The notes under the pieces are model-generated. The model searched no databases. It was not told the DNA's origin and saw only the letters and a list, made by a program, of their open reading frames with translations. A stretch of DNA of 64,000 nucleotides from Chlorobium chlorochromatii (GTDB taxonomy: Bacteria; Bacteroidota; Chlorobiia; Chlorobiales; Chlorobiaceae): contig DYND01000004.1 of NCBI GenBank assembly GCA_020721255.1, forward strand, positions 1 to 64,000, in the 5' to 3' direction. Below are positions 53,980 to 63,208 of this stretch, one piece after another. The position numbers were made by a program, and so were the translations under genes. The first letter of the stretch is position 1. Every line of letters starts with the position of its first letter.

Positions 53980-54690
53980 ATGAACTTCAGAACGCTGGTT
54001 TTTCTTTTTATCCTGATACCAATCACCTTTTTCGGGATACTGCTTACACTTATCCTCAACGTTATTGATCGAACTGGCAACAGTTTTCATAAGGTTGCCG
54101 CCTGGTGGGGTCGGTTATGCGCGAAGCTTTTTGGCATATCTATTGAGGTTATTGGTCAGGAGAACTACGATTCCGATCAACACTATCTTGTTATCAGCAA
54201 TCATGCCGGTATGGCTGATATCCCCCTGCTGCTTGGTGTCATGAAATTGAACCTCCGATTTATGGCAAAAGAGGAGCTTGGTAAAATACCACTCTTCGGA
54301 CGTGCACTAAAACAGGCGGGTTATGTGATGATCAAGCGTGGGCAAAACAGAGATGCGCTTCAAAGCCTTTTTGCTGCTATAGAAGTTCTTAAAAAAGGAC
54401 ATTCACTCCATATTTTCCCTGAAGGAACACGCTCACAAACAGGAGAGCTACTGCCATTCAAACGAGGAGCTTTTCGAGTTGCTGAAAAAGGTGGCGCACC
54501 GATACTTCCTGTTACCATCATCGGCAGCCATCTTATAACACCCAAAAAAAGCCTGAAAATTAACAAAGGCAGCATCAAAGTTATCATCGACAAACCATTA
54601 GAGCCATCAGCGTTCAACAATATTGATGATTTGATGGCTGCATGTTCCAAAGTAGTAACCACGAATTTCAATCACTACAGGAATAACTGA
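53980..54690 (+). CDS. plsC: 1-acyl-sn-glycerol-3-phosphate acyltransferase
   Basis: Makes phosphatidic acid from lysophosphatidic acid. 236 aa: N-terminal membrane helix (about 5-27), acyltransferase motif I NHAGMADIPLL (HX4D), FMAKEELGKIPLFGRALKQAGYVMIKRG (motif II region) and motif III HIFPEGTRSQTGELLPFKRGAFRVA, with PILPVTI. Located 20 bp after thrC on the same strand, so possibly on the thr transcript, though not functionally related. Confidence 0.93.
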   Translation: MNFRTLVFLFILIPITFFGILLTLILNVIDRTGNSFHKVAAWWGRLCAKLFGISIEVIGQENYDSDQHYLVISNHAGMADIPLLLGVMKLNLRFMAKEELGKIPLFGRALKQAGYVMIKRGQNRDALQSLFAAIEVLKKGHSLHIFPEGTRSQTGELLPFKRGAFRVAEKGGAPILPVTIIGSHLITPKKSLKINKGSIKVIIDKPLEPSAFNNIDDLMAACSKVVTTNFNHYRNN

Positions 54691-54777
54691 CCAGTTGCAA
54701 GTGCTGCAACAACATGGATGAAAGCGCCGCCGGTGGTGAGGGCTTGACCGACCGAACAGAACGTTATTGCCATCCTC

Positions 54778-54805
54778 GTAGGGGCGTATTGCAATACGCC
54801 CTTAC
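54778..54805. repeat. 28-nt near-perfect palindrome between plsC and the transposon region
   Basis: The core GGGCGTATTGCAATACGCCC (54782-54801) is a perfect 20-nt palindrome. The flanks GTAG / TTAC extend it to 28 nt with one G-T pair. Dispersed intergenic 'GGGGCGTATTGCAATACGCCC' elements occur in many bacterial genomes (general knowledge). It may serve as a plsC terminator, though no T tract follows. Confidence 0.75.
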
Positions 54806-54955
54806 AAACGCCCGCGTAACACGATAAACGTCATTCACCTCCAGCTTTTTGCAAACATTTTACTATGTTTGAGACAATCCTCGTGATCAAAACTCACCAG
54901 AGAGTCAACCTGCTCACACGGCTCAATAGCATCAACACTTCAACGTATCTGCATA

Positions 54956-55144
54956 ATGGCAAAAACAATGGTATTCATCGACAGTCGGGTCAACGATCTT
55001 GATCAGTTGGTTTCGCAATTTGACGCAGGCACAGAATATCGTGTGCTTGATGCTACTTCTGACGGTTTGCTCCAGCGGAAGTTCCGCCCTCATTTTTCAT
55101 TAACTCCTTATAGGAATTACGGCGAAAAGGTGCGAAAAATGTAG
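54956..55144 (+). pseudogene. N-terminal stump of a DUF4347-type exoprotein
   Basis: MAKTMVFIDSRVNDLDQLVS, QFDAGTEYRVLDATSDGL matches the opening of the DUF4347 domain, which normally begins very large, repeat-rich surface or secreted proteins. After SDGL the frame turns into LQRKFRPHFSLTPYRNYGEK and stops at 55144, unlike the family. The break is about 30 bp before the presumed left end of the insertion element. The rest of the gene is gone from this locus. Short but with a recognisable start, so interpreted as a remnant and not a functional small protein. Confidence 0.65.
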
Positions 55145-56889
55145 TCACTAATTTATTTGTATATCAAAGGTTTTTTCTTATATTATCAAGGAGTATAGAA
55201 AACCTTGATATAGTCACAATGTATATCGACACCAGCAAAACCACCATCAACGGCAAAACCTACCATCGTTACCTGTTTCGTGAATCGTATCGTGAAGATG
55301 GCAAGGTCAAGAATCGTACTCTGGGCAAGATCTCCAAATGTTCGGAAGCCGAAGTTGCCGCAATTAAACTTGCTCTGAAATACAAAAACAACTTGTCAGT
55401 ACTGCTGAATATCGAGGATGTTGAACTCCATGAAGGGCTTCGTGTTGGTGTGGTATATGCGCTGAAAACGCTTGCCGAGAGGCTCGGCATCAGTAAAGCG
55501 CTTGGCAGTAGCCGCCAGGGGAAGCTTGCGTTGTGGCAGATCATAGCACGATTGATCGGACAAGGTTCACGCCTCGGTGCGGTCAGGATAGCAGCAAGTT
55601 ATGGTGCCTGCGATGTGCTTGAATTAGAGAGTTTTACAGAGGATGACCTCTATGAAAACTTGGCGTGGCTGACAGAAAATCAGGAGCATATTGAAATGCA
55701 GTTATTCAAGCACCATTCGGCGGGAGCTATTCCGGAATTATTGCTGTATGATGTTACCTCATCATATCTTGAAGGGATGGAGAATGTTCTTGCTGCCTTT
55801 GGTTACAATCGTGATGGCAAAAAAGGAAAGAAACAGATCGTCATTGGCTTGTTGTGTACAGCAGATGGCGATCCGGTAGCGGTGAGGGTATTTGCAGGTA
55901 ATACCTGCGACAAGTCAACAGTTGCAGAGCAGATTCGTACTGTTGCTAAGACATTTGGAATTGAAGAGATAACGATGGTTGGCGACAAGGGGATGATCAA
56001 AACACCGCAGGCCAAAGAGTTGACCGACGCAGGATTCCATTACATTACCTCACTTTCAAAACCAGAAATAAGAACACTCCTGAAGGCAGAGGTACTGCAA
56101 ATGGATTTTTTTGATACAGAGCTGTATGAGGTTGAAAATAAAACAGATGGCGTTCGATATGTGCTGAGAAAAAATCCTGTTCGAGAGGTGGAGATGGCAA
56201 AGAATCGTCAAGAACGGGTCAAAAAAATCCAGCGTTCTGTTGAGGAGAAAAATAGTTACTTGGCTGGTTCTGTCAAGCGTAACAAAGATGTTGCCTTAAG
56301 GGTTCTTCAGAAAAAGATTAACCAGTACAAGTTGAACGATGTCCTGGAACTGACCAATCAGGATCGGGTGTTCAAGGTAACGGTCAATGAAGAAATGCTG
56401 AAGGGAACAGCTCTTCTGGACGGATGTTATGTCATCAAAACTGATGTGAAGAAAGAGATTCTTTCGACCAAGGCAGTTCACGATCGGTACAAAGATCTGG
56501 CCAAAGTTGAGCATGCTTTCCGGACATTTAAACAAAGTCATCTTGAAATCAGACCGGTTCATGTGCGAACCGAAGCCAGCACTCGTGGCCATGTTTTTGC
56601 TGTCATGCTTGACTATAAAATTGAGCGACTGTTGTCGGAACTGTGGAAAAAATGTGAATGCACGGTGCCGGAAGGAATTGATGAACTTGGTGCAATACGC
56701 AGCACAATCGTTACGCTCAAGGGGGTTAGCTGCCAGAAAATTCCTCACTCGAAAGGACTTGCCGCTGAGTTACTTGTCGCTGCAGGGATGACACTTCCCT
56801 CAATCATTCAAGCCAAAAATGTCGATGTAGTCACAAGAAAAAAGCTCGCCGTTAAGCGTAACTAATACCTTAACAACGCTTTATAGGGA
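55105..56889 (+). mobile_element. Insertion sequence of the IS4/IS1634 group (tentative ends)
   Basis: Contains a complete transposase gene (55219-56865). Candidate imperfect terminal repeats: left TCCTTATAGGAATTACGGCG... AAGGT (55105-55131) and right, read inward on the opposite strand, TCCCTATAAAGCGTTGTTAA GGT (56867-56889). The match needs a 3-nt gap and is only partial. No target-site duplication could be recognised. Length about 1.8 kb fits the family. Left and right neighbours are fragments of different genes, so the insertion was followed or preceded by other losses. Confidence 0.45.
55219..56865 (+). CDS. IS4/IS1634-family transposase
   Basis: 548 aa DDE transposase. The N-terminus resembles IS1634 elements (TYHRYLFRESYREDGKVKNRTLGKISK). 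Catalytic core: first Asp in LLYDVTSSYLEG, second in MVGDKGMIKTPQ, and the Glu in the Y-R-E-K-type block YKDLAKVEHAFRTFKQSHLEIRPVHVRTEASTRGHVFAVML. Reading frame uninterrupted, so potentially active. An imperfect inverted repeat ATCAAAGGTTTT / AAAACCTTGAT (55164-55213) lies just upstream of the start and may be an operator or a transposase site. Confidence 0.92.
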   Translation: MYIDTSKTTINGKTYHRYLFRESYREDGKVKNRTLGKISKCSEAEVAAIKLALKYKNNLSVLLNIEDVELHEGLRVGVVYALKTLAERLGISKALGSSRQGKLALWQIIARLIGQGSRLGAVRIAASYGACDVLELESFTEDDLYENLAWLTENQEHIEMQLFKHHSAGAIPELLLYDVTSSYLEGMENVLAAFGYNRDGKKGKKQIVIGLLCTADGDPVAVRVFAGNTCDKSTVAEQIRTVAKTFGIEEITMVGDKGMIKTPQAKELTDAGFHYITSLSKPEIRTLLKAEVLQMDFFDTELYEVENKTDGVRYVLRKNPVREVEMAKNRQERVKKIQRSVEEKNSYLAGSVKRNKDVALRVLQKKINQYKLNDVLELTNQDRVFKVTVNEEMLKGTALLDGCYVIKTDVKKEILSTKAVHDRYKDLAKVEHAFRTFKQSHLEIRPVHVRTEASTRGHVFAVMLDYKIERLLSELWKKCECTVPEGIDELGAIRSTIVTLKGVSCQKIPHSKGLAAELLVAAGMTLPSIIQAKNVDVVTRKKLAVKRN

Positions 56890-56921
56890 TTCCTTGTTCT
56901 TTTATTTCTGGAACTTCCGTT

Positions 56922-57662
56922 CCAGAAGCCGAAGTAAGCAACCGTGTTGTTGACAAGTTAGTGCGGGTAGAACTCTTGCAAGGAACAGAGACGTGGCTGT
57001 ATATTCACATAGAAGTTCAGAGCACAAAGCAATCTGACTTTGCCAAGCGAATGTTCGTTTACAATTACCGTATTTTTGACAAGTACGATAAACCAGTAGC
57101 AAGCTTTGCGATTCTTGCTGACAGGCACCGACATTGGCGACCAAATTCCTGGGGCTTTGCATTTGCAGGCAGCAAACATACCTTGGAATTTTCAATTGTC
57201 AAGCTGATTGATTATGAACCAAAAACAGATGAGCTTCTCACTTTGGATAATGCGTTTGGATTGATTACAGCGGCACATTTACTCACCCAGCAAACCCGCA
57301 GGAAAAATGAAGATCGCTATGATGCCAAACTCCGTTTGATAAGGCTGTTGTATGAGCGCCAGTGGGAGCGAAAGCGCATTGTGGAACTTTTGCGGGTTAT
57401 TGACTGGTTTTTAGAATTACCAAAAGAGTTACGACAAAAATTAAAAACTGAAATCTGTCAGATAGAGGAGCAACAAAAGATGAAATACGTTACCAGTTTT
57501 GAGCGGGATGCTCTGGAAGAGGGCTTTGTGCAAGGCAAAGAACTTGGTGTTGCTGAGGGATTATTACAAGGCAGGACTGAGGTGGCACGCAAGCTTATGG
57601 CAAGTGGGTTTAGTGCGGAACAGGCTGCAAGTATTGCTGAAGTGCCTGTGGATTCACTGTAA
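56922..57662 (+). pseudogene. Rpn-type PD-(D/E)XK nuclease/transposase-like protein, 5' truncated
   Basis: The open frame continues upstream of ATG/GTG 56961 with EAEVSNRVVDKLVRVELLQG, which is genuine family sequence (typically 'DAELGRRLVDKLVKV'). The nuclease core follows as TETWLYIHIEVQSTKQSDFAKRMFVYNYRIFDKY. The usual first about 55 residues (WSKGYEFLDKE region) are missing where the insertion element ends. Coiled C-terminal tail EGFVQGKELGVAEGLLQGRTEVARKLMASGFSAEQAASIAEVP is complete. A GTG at 56961 could start a 233-aa product lacking the N-terminus. Rpn proteins promote recA-independent recombination in E. coli; here probably non-functional. Confidence 0.75.
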
Positions 57663-57789
57663 TGGTCTTGAACCATGATTCTCTCGTGGTGGATTGCGTA
57701 GCAATATGGAGGTTCATAGCTTGTTCAATCCAAATCCTTTAGATAACAGGTTAGATGCATATAATCAAATAAATTACGAAAAGAAAACC

Positions 57790-58177
57790 ATGAGCCTGCG
57801 TTCACCTCGAAAATTAATCACCTTTGACTGGGCAATGAAGCGATTACTGCGCAGCAAAGCCAACTTTGAGATACTTGAAGGTTTTTTAAGCGAGCTGTTG
57901 GGCGAAGACATTTTCATTCTTGAAATTCTGGAGAGTGAAAGCAAAAGAGTCCTTTTCACTACTGAGCATGTCCGACGAAGAACTTCGTGCCTACAACCGT
58001 TACCAGGATTCCTTGCGCGATGAAGCAAGTTATGTTGAAACAAACTATTATTTCGCCAAGATGGAAGGCAAGGAGGAAGGAAAACTTGAAGTTGCTGAAA
58101 AAATGGTAGCAAAGGGAATGAGTGCCGAAGAGGTCGCTGAGGTTGCAGGAATAGATGTACAGTTGCTAAGCCAATAA
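57790..58177 (+). pseudogene. Second Rpn-type gene with an internal deletion and frameshift
   Basis: The start MSLRSPRKLITFDWAMKRLL, RSKANFEILEGFLSELLGED, IFILEILESESK is a normal N-terminus of the PD-(D/E)XK transposase-like family. About 50 codons in, the next recognisable sequence, in another frame, is LLSMSDEELRAYNRYQDSLR, DEASYVETNYYFAKMEGKEE, GKLEVAEKMVAKGMSAEEVA, the family C-terminus. Roughly 150 central residues with the nuclease site are deleted around 57940-57965. It lies 128 bp downstream of the first, truncated Rpn gene. Confidence 0.75.
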
Positions 58178-58291
58178 AGAACCCCGCCGCAAGCAGCAGG
58201 GTATTTTGAAGATAAATCTATCATACTTTACGCCTCAAAAGGCGGGGAATATGACCCATAGAGATTCAAGCACCGTCCGATAGCAATATAC

Positions 58292-58759
58292 CTAAATCTG
58301 CCGATAGAGGTTTACCATTTCAATAGCCGTCATAGCCGCATCAAAACCCTTGTTACCTGCTTTCGTGCCTGCTCGCTCAATTGCCTGTTCAAGATTTTCT
58401 GTAGTAAGCACACCAAATGCAATGGGCACCATAGTTTCAAGTGATGCCTGCGCAATGCCTTTGGTTGCTTCGGCAGCAATAACATCAAAATGAGGTGTTG
58501 AACCGCGGATAATAACTCCAAGCGTTATAATCGCATCATACTTGCCACTCAACGCCACTTTTTTTGCTACCATCGGCAGCTCAAAAGCGCCAGGACAACG
58601 ATAAATGGTAACGTTCTCTTCTGCACCACCATGACGACGAATACAATCAACAGCGCCCTCAACCAGCTTTTGACCAATAAAATCGTTAAAGCGCGACACA
58701 ACAAGCGCAAATCGCATCTCCTGCGCACCAAGCCCACCTTCAATCTGCGTAATCTGCAT
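58292..58759 (-). CDS. ribH: 6,7-dimethyl-8-ribityllumazine synthase
   Basis: Penultimate step of riboflavin synthesis; forms icosahedral or pentameric assemblies. 155 aa with the usual blocks: RFALVVSRFNDFIGQKLVEGAVDCIRRHG, YRCPGAFELPMVAKKVALSGKYDAIITLGVIIRGSTPHFDVIAAEATKGI (catalytic His and phosphate contacts) and VPIAFGVLTTENLEQAIERAGTKAGNKG. It starts 18 bp downstream of the gmhA stop and is presumably co-transcribed. Confidence 0.97.
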   Translation of the reverse strand: MQITQIEGGLGAQEMRFALVVSRFNDFIGQKLVEGAVDCIRRHGGAEENVTIYRCPGAFELPMVAKKVALSGKYDAIITLGVIIRGSTPHFDVIAAEATKGIAQASLETMVPIAFGVLTTENLEQAIERAGTKAGNKGFDAAMTAIEMVNLYRQI

Positions 58760-58777
58760 AAAAATTATAATTTGGAG

Positions 58778-59419
58778 TTATTTCTGCGGATGATAATACC
58801 CCAGCATCCGTTCAACAAGATCAATAAGTACATGCCCGATCGAGATATGACACTCCTGAATACGATCGGCAGAACCTGCATGTGGAACAATAATTTCAAG
58901 ATCAGCCTTACCTTTCAAGAAACCTCCATCACCACCAAGCAGAGCACAGGTTTTCAGTCCCTGCGTTTTTGCACCAGTAAGTGCATTAACCACACTCATG
59001 CTGTTACCGCTGGTAGATAGCCCGACAAAAATATCGCCTTGACGACCATACGCCTCAACAAGACGAGCAAAAACTGCATCATAGCCAAGGTCATTAGCGC
59101 CTGCCGTCAAAGCCGATGTGTCAGTAGAGAGTGCAATGGCAGGAAGCGCCGGACGCTCAACGCTGCTCCTATAACGAATGGTCAACTCAGTTGCAAGATG
59201 CTGCGCATCGGCGGCACTGCCACCATTGCCACAAAACAGCACTTTTCCACCCGACTCAAAAGTCTCCGCCATCATGCGTGCCATCGCTACAATAACGGCG
59301 CTGTTCTGACGCGCCACCGTCTCTTTAAGACGCGCACTGTACAGCATAATATCAAGCACCAGCTCTTCATACGGGGTACGATCCGTCATTCCACAAGCGC
59401 ACCTGTATTGCTTTCCCAT
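58778..59419 (-). CDS. gmhA: Phosphoheptose isomerase
   Basis: Converts sedoheptulose-7-phosphate to D-glycero-D-manno-heptose-7-phosphate for lipopolysaccharide core. 213 aa SIS-domain protein: [100 protein letters not shown] and [17 protein letters not shown] (catalytic His). The first about 25 residues ([20 protein letters not shown]) are unlike the family, so ATG 59389 is a possible start. Alternative: DiaA, which lacks the catalytic His; it is present here. Confidence 0.93.
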   Translation of the reverse strand: MGKQYRCACGMTDRTPYEELVLDIMLYSARLKETVARQNSAVIVAMARMMAETFESGGKVLFCGNGGSAADAQHLATELTIRYRSSVERPALPAIALSTDTSALTAGANDLGYDAVFARLVEAYGRQGDIFVGLSTSGNSMSVVNALTGAKTQGLKTCALLGGDGGFLKGKADLEIIVPHAGSADRIQECHISIGHVLIDLVERMLGYYHPQK

Positions 59420-59475
59420 AACAATGAAATTAACATGGATTCATTACAATAAAATAAACCACCGTCACCACATCA

Positions 59476-60366
59476 TCACAACGGCAACATAGTGCCAATC
59501 CCGAGCAAATCGGCGATATTGGCCCGAGGATCAATCACTGGCTTAAGAAGTGGTGAAGCACAAGTCATCAGTGTGGTAACACCTGGTCCGTGACCAGCTT
59601 CAAGACAGTCGCTATGAATAACAATACCAATGGTCATGGCGCCTTTGCGGTATGCCCTTCCATAACGATTGTCGTGATCGAGCAGAGCAACAAAATCTCC
59701 GAGACGAATGTTGTCGATACCGTACTCTTTGACGGTTTCGGAGTCGCTGGTCATGATATCGTAGTCCCCCTTGGCAACATGCGCGGAACCGATGCCTGAG
59801 CCCATACAGACTGCGGGCACTATGGTGGTAACTGGTACTTCAAGCACGCCACCAGCAAGTTCGCGAATCTTCATGGCATGAAGCAGAGTCGGATCGAGAT
59901 TAAAAAGGGCAATATCGGGATAATCAATAAGCTTCAACCCTTGACCTTTACCTCTAATGATAATGGTATCACTGTAAAGCAACTTCTCTTTCGCCTCGCG
60001 TTCAAAATCGACAATCACATGCTCAGATCCGCCGTGGTGACCGAGAACACGCCCCACCGCGCCTTTAGCTTCACCGGTTGCAACAGTTGCCGTATTGCCC
60101 GAACATGAAAATATTTGCAAACCAACATTGGGATGCTCATAAGGTTTCATGGTATCGGCAGTACAACTAACGCCTGGCTCAATATGGTCGCCCTGCCAGC
60201 CAAACGCAGGATCACCAACCTGAACGTTAAGCGTAATACCTCCAATAGCGGGAAGAAGAAACGGTGTTCCGTGATGGTCAACCTCCCAAGTACCTCTGGT
60301 ACGTGGTTGCCCGGGTTGACATTGCAACAGAAACTCGACAAGCTTTAGTTCATTAGTCTTCAGCAT
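59476..60366 (-). CDS. DUF4438 family protein
   Basis: 296 aa from ATG 60366 ([20 protein letters not shown]). Conserved stretches include [91 protein letters not shown] and [27 protein letters not shown]. Many Gly/His residues, no signal peptide. Function of the family is unknown to me; it looks cytoplasmic and enzyme-like. The frame begins earlier at 60393, but the extra residues are not conserved. Single gene between gmhA and the cold-shock gene. Confidence 0.8.
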   Translation of the reverse strand: MLKTNELKLVEFLLQCQPGQPRTRGTWEVDHHGTPFLLPAIGGITLNVQVGDPAFGWQGDHIEPGVSCTADTMKPYEHPNVGLQIFSCSGNTATVATGEAKGAVGRVLGHHGGSEHVIVDFEREAKEKLLYSDTIIIRGKGQGLKLIDYPDIALFNLDPTLLHAMKIRELAGGVLEVPVTTIVPAVCMGSGIGSAHVAKGDYDIMTSDSETVKEYGIDNIRLGDFVALLDHDNRYGRAYRKGAMTIGIVIHSDCLEAGHGPGVTTLMTCASPLLKPVIDPRANIADLLGIGTMLPL

Positions 60367-60410
60367 AACATCATAAAAAATTGTGTTGATCATCCAGGAT
60401 AAACGCTAAA

Positions 60411-60441
60411 ACAACAAAAGGCGCATTGTGGTGCGCCCTTT
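60411..60441 (-). terminator. Terminator of the cold-shock gene
   Basis: Stem GGCGCA (60420-60425) / TGCGCC (60432-60437), extended by AAA/TTT across a one-base bulge, 6-nt loop, followed on the minus strand by TTTTGTTGT. 56 bp after the csp stop. Confidence 0.75.
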
Positions 60442-60496
60442 GCTTGTGTTGAATCATACTTACCGTCCGCCAGTTACGCTGACAAAACGAAAATAA

Positions 60497-60706
60497 TTAA
60501 AGAGGAGTTACATCTTCAGCCTGCAAACCTTTTGCTCCCTGAGTTACTTCCATCATTACTTTCTGGCCTTCAACAAGTGTTTTACGTCCAGTACCATTGA
60601 TAGCACTATGATGCACAAACACATCTTTCCCACCTTTCTGTTCGATGAAGCCGTAACCTTTCTCTTCGTTGAACCACTTAACGGTTCCCTCAACCTGAGT
60701 ACCCAT
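60497..60706 (-). CDS. Cold-shock domain protein
   Basis: 69-aa single-stranded nucleic-acid-binding CSD protein: [72 protein letters not shown]1 (KGYGFIE) and RNP2 (DVFVHH) are both intact. ATG 60706 is preceded by an AAGAGGT ribosome binding site; the frame can be read back to 60778 but without family support. About 200 bp upstream to the WD40 gene is long and AT-rich, consistent with a 5' leader of a cold-shock mRNA, although no Csp-type leader element was proven. Confidence 0.96.
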   Translation of the reverse strand: MGTQVEGTVKWFNEEKGYGFIEQKGGKDVFVHHSAINGTGRKTLVEGQKVMMEVTQGAKGLQAEDVTPL

Positions 60707-60923
60707 ATCTACCTCTTTTTTATTTTTGCCAGTTAAACTTGGCGTTACAATGAGCAAACTCCGACATGAAGCGCTCAAAAACGAATCAATTTTTCGTAAG
60801 ACTAATTTACTTACTTTATGCTAATTCAAAAAGGAAGTTCTTTGCTTTATGCTACTTTTTTTGTTAGACAAAAAAGAGCGAATAATAGCAAAAAAACCAA
60901 ATAACTCTTTATAAAAAAATATC

Positions 60924-61874
60924 CTATCTTATAGCCCAGAATTTAATCTTCCTGTCATCACTTCCGCTGACAATCATTTTACCATCAGGAGAAACATCGA
61001 CGGACTGCACTTCGAGCACATGACCACGATAAAGATGAAGTTCCTTGCCTGAAGATATATCCCACAATCTGACCGTTTCATCGTTCGCAGCACTCACCAC
61101 TTTAGAGCCATCAGGGGTGAAACAGACACTACGGACGGCGTCGCCATGACCTGCAAGAACTTTGATAATATCTCCACTTGAAGCATCAAGAATTTTAACC
61201 TGTGCATCACGACCACAAAAAGCAATCAACTTATCATCAGGGCTGAACGCCAACGAATGAGAGAGCCTGTCATCCGTTTTGTAGTTGGCAATATTTTTGC
61301 CTGTTGCAACATCCCAGATTTTTATAACGGTCTCTTCTCCGCAACTTGCAATTCTTTTTCCGTCATGGCTATAGGCAAGGCATTCAATATACGATTTGTG
61401 ACCGAGAAACTGCGATAGCTCTTTTCCGGTCTGAACATCCCAGAGGCGGATTGTGGTATCGCGTGAACAGCTTGCCACAACTTTGCAATCCGGGCTAAAG
61501 GCAACCATCCGCACCGCGGTATCGTGCCCTTTGCAGACGTGCAGACACTGACCGGTTGCGGCATCCCATATTCTAACGGTGCTGTCAGTGCTGCCACTGG
61601 CAAGTCGTTTTCCGTCACGGCTGTAATCGATGCACTCTACCCAAGTTTCATGCCCTTTCATGGTGAACAGACTTTTGCCGGACTCCACATCCCACAACAT
61701 CACTGTTTCATCAAAACTGCCACTTACAAGCTTCTTGCCATCGGTGCTGAATTTTACCCCCAGCACCCGATCAAGATGACCTTCCATCGTCTTAATGAGA
61801 TTAACATCTTCAACAACTTTCGGAAGTGTGAGTTCTACTTCCTTTTTTCCGAATATTTTAGATAAGAAACCCAT
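60924..61874 (-). CDS. WD40 repeat protein (seven-bladed propeller)
   Basis: 316 aa: a short charged head (MGFLSKIFGKKEVEL, about 1-25) followed by seven WD repeats of about 42 residues (for example VKFSTDGKKLVSGSFDETVMLWDVESGKSL, YSRDGKRLASGSTDSTVRIWDAATGQCL, FTPDGSKVVSAANDETVRLWDISSGKEL). No signal peptide and no catalytic domain. Probably a cytoplasmic scaffold; partner unknown. Intact repeats are close in sequence, implying internal duplication. Stands alone between csp and the GT2 gene. Confidence 0.92.
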   Translation of the reverse strand: MGFLSKIFGKKEVELTLPKVVEDVNLIKTMEGHLDRVLGVKFSTDGKKLVSGSFDETVMLWDVESGKSLFTMKGHETWVECIDYSRDGKRLASGSTDSTVRIWDAATGQCLHVCKGHDTAVRMVAFSPDCKVVASCSRDTTIRLWDVQTGKELSQFLGHKSYIECLAYSHDGKRIASCGEETVIKIWDVATGKNIANYKTDDRLSHSLAFSPDDKLIAFCGRDAQVKILDASSGDIIKVLAGHGDAVRSVCFTPDGSKVVSAANDETVRLWDISSGKELHLYRGHVLEVQSVDVSPDGKMIVSGSDDRKIKFWAIR

Positions 61875-62005
61875 ACGCCTTGCTCATGTTTTGAATTGAT
61901 ACTCATTGAAACTTTATTTCCGGCACAACATCACAAAGAGCACTATGCCGATTTTTATCGTCCAATTTAAAAAAAATTATCACCTTCCGCGAATTATCAC
62001 CGTTA

Positions 62006-63145
62006 TCACGAAAAATTGTAGCTCCGCCCTTTCCATTGGGAGCCTTTGCCAAATTTGATACTATAAAATGAATTGCAGGCAATAGCAAACAGCACAATCT
62101 CGGAGAAAAGGTGTAACAACACAACCTGAAGCGGCTGACGGAACGCAAAAGCAATTAGAAGCCTGGTGAAAAGCACAACCACAATCTGTGCAAGTGGAAG
62201 CCAGAAATACGAAATGCTGAATTTCACAGCAAACAGCGCATGGAAAAAAAACGCATAAGGCGCAATATAGAAAAGGAGCGTCATGGCAATCATCGCAAAA
62301 AGAGCGATAGAGTTATAGCCAAGACCGGCAAAAAGGTTTTTTGAAAACCCATCCCAAACCTCGCGGAAATTGCGATACATTCGGCAACTGACCGTATCGG
62401 TGCCATTAAAAGCAACAACGGTGCCGCCGGCTTTCTTCACCGCCATGCAAAGCCATACATCTTCAACAATATTATTTTTTACGGCGACATGCCCATTGAT
62501 GCGCTCATACATCGCCTTGCGAAAGAGAATAAACTGACCGTTTGCAAAACTGAATGCTGGATTTTTGCTTGTCCGCACAAGCCGGAGTGGCAAATAACAC
62601 ATCAAAATAAAATAGACCATCGGCACTACAAGCTTTTCCCAGAATGAGCCCAGCTCCTGATAGGGTGTCATGGAGAGCATATCCGCGTCAGAAGCTTTCA
62701 GTGCGCCAACTGCGCGACGCAAGGAATCCGGCTCATGTTTGGTATCCGCATCGGTAAAAAGCAGCAGCTCCCCTTTTGCCTGCTGCCCGAGCTGATGACA
62801 TGCCCACGTTTTTCCATGCCACCCATCGGGAAGTGATTCCCCTGCGAAAATACGCAAACGCCCACCCGACTCATGAGCAAGAGTATGCAACAATTCTGGT
62901 GTGGTATCGGTTGAACCATCGTCCAGCACAAGTATCTCAAATGCTGCATAATCCTGCTGCAACAGTGAGCGCACACACCGCTCGATGTTCAACGCTTCGT
63001 TCCGTGCCGGTATCAACACAGAAACGAATCTGCCGTTGTCAGACGCATGTAAAGGCATAGCTGGCAGATCAATCAGGTTTCTCAGCACAATTCCAAGAAA
63101 AAACAGCAATGACAGCAACACCAGTATCTGATAAAAAAATAACAT
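62006..63145 (-). CDS. Membrane GT2 glycosyltransferase (CruC/CrtQ-like)
   Basis: 379 aa: N-terminal helix (about 3-22), GT-A domain (SVLIPARNEALNIERCVRSLL, LDDGSTDTTPELL, LLFTDADTKHEPDSL with DxD, and the acceptor-site NIVEDVWLCMAVKKAGG), and C-terminal membrane helices (about 265-370). The layout resembles CrtQ-type carotenoid glycosyltransferases; in green sulfur bacteria CruC glucosylates hydroxychlorobactene with a similar fold, so it is a candidate, not proven. Other GT2 lipid glycosylation is possible. Located 63 bp downstream of hisG, separated from it by a weak hairpin. Confidence 0.8.
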   Translation of the reverse strand: MLFFYQILVLLSLLFFLGIVLRNLIDLPAMPLHASDNGRFVSVLIPARNEALNIERCVRSLLQQDYAAFEILVLDDGSTDTTPELLHTLAHESGGRLRIFAGESLPDGWHGKTWACHQLGQQAKGELLLFTDADTKHEPDSLRRAVGALKASDADMLSMTPYQELGSFWEKLVVPMVYFILMCYLPLRLVRTSKNPAFSFANGQFILFRKAMYERINGHVAVKNNIVEDVWLCMAVKKAGGTVVAFNGTDTVSCRMYRNFREVWDGFSKNLFAGLGYNSIALFAMIAMTLLFYIAPYAFFFHALFAVKFSISYFWLPLAQIVVVLFTRLLIAFAFRQPLQVVLLHLFSEIVLFAIACNSFYSIKFGKGSQWKGRSYNFS

Positions 63146-63153
63146 AACAGCGA

Positions 63154-63181
63154 TAAAAAAAGGCTACCCTTACGGGCAGCC
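63154..63181 (-). terminator. Terminator of hisG
   Basis: Stem GGCTACCC (63162-63169) / GGGCAGCC (63174-63181) with one mismatch and a 4-nt loop, followed by a run of T on the minus strand (63155-63161). Confidence 0.75.
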
Positions 63182-63208
63182 TGTGGTTCATGAGTATGGC
63201 AAACTCAT

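Noticed and set aside
55139-56838. ATGTAGTCAC at 55139 and near 56825 as direct repeats bounding the transposase
   Set aside because: The second copy is inside the transposase reading frame (VDVVTRKK), so it cannot be an element end; probably chance.
60707-60923. Cold-shock type 5' leader (thermosensor) upstream of csp
   Set aside because: AT-rich and long enough, but no cold-box or stable alternative structure could be identified by eye.
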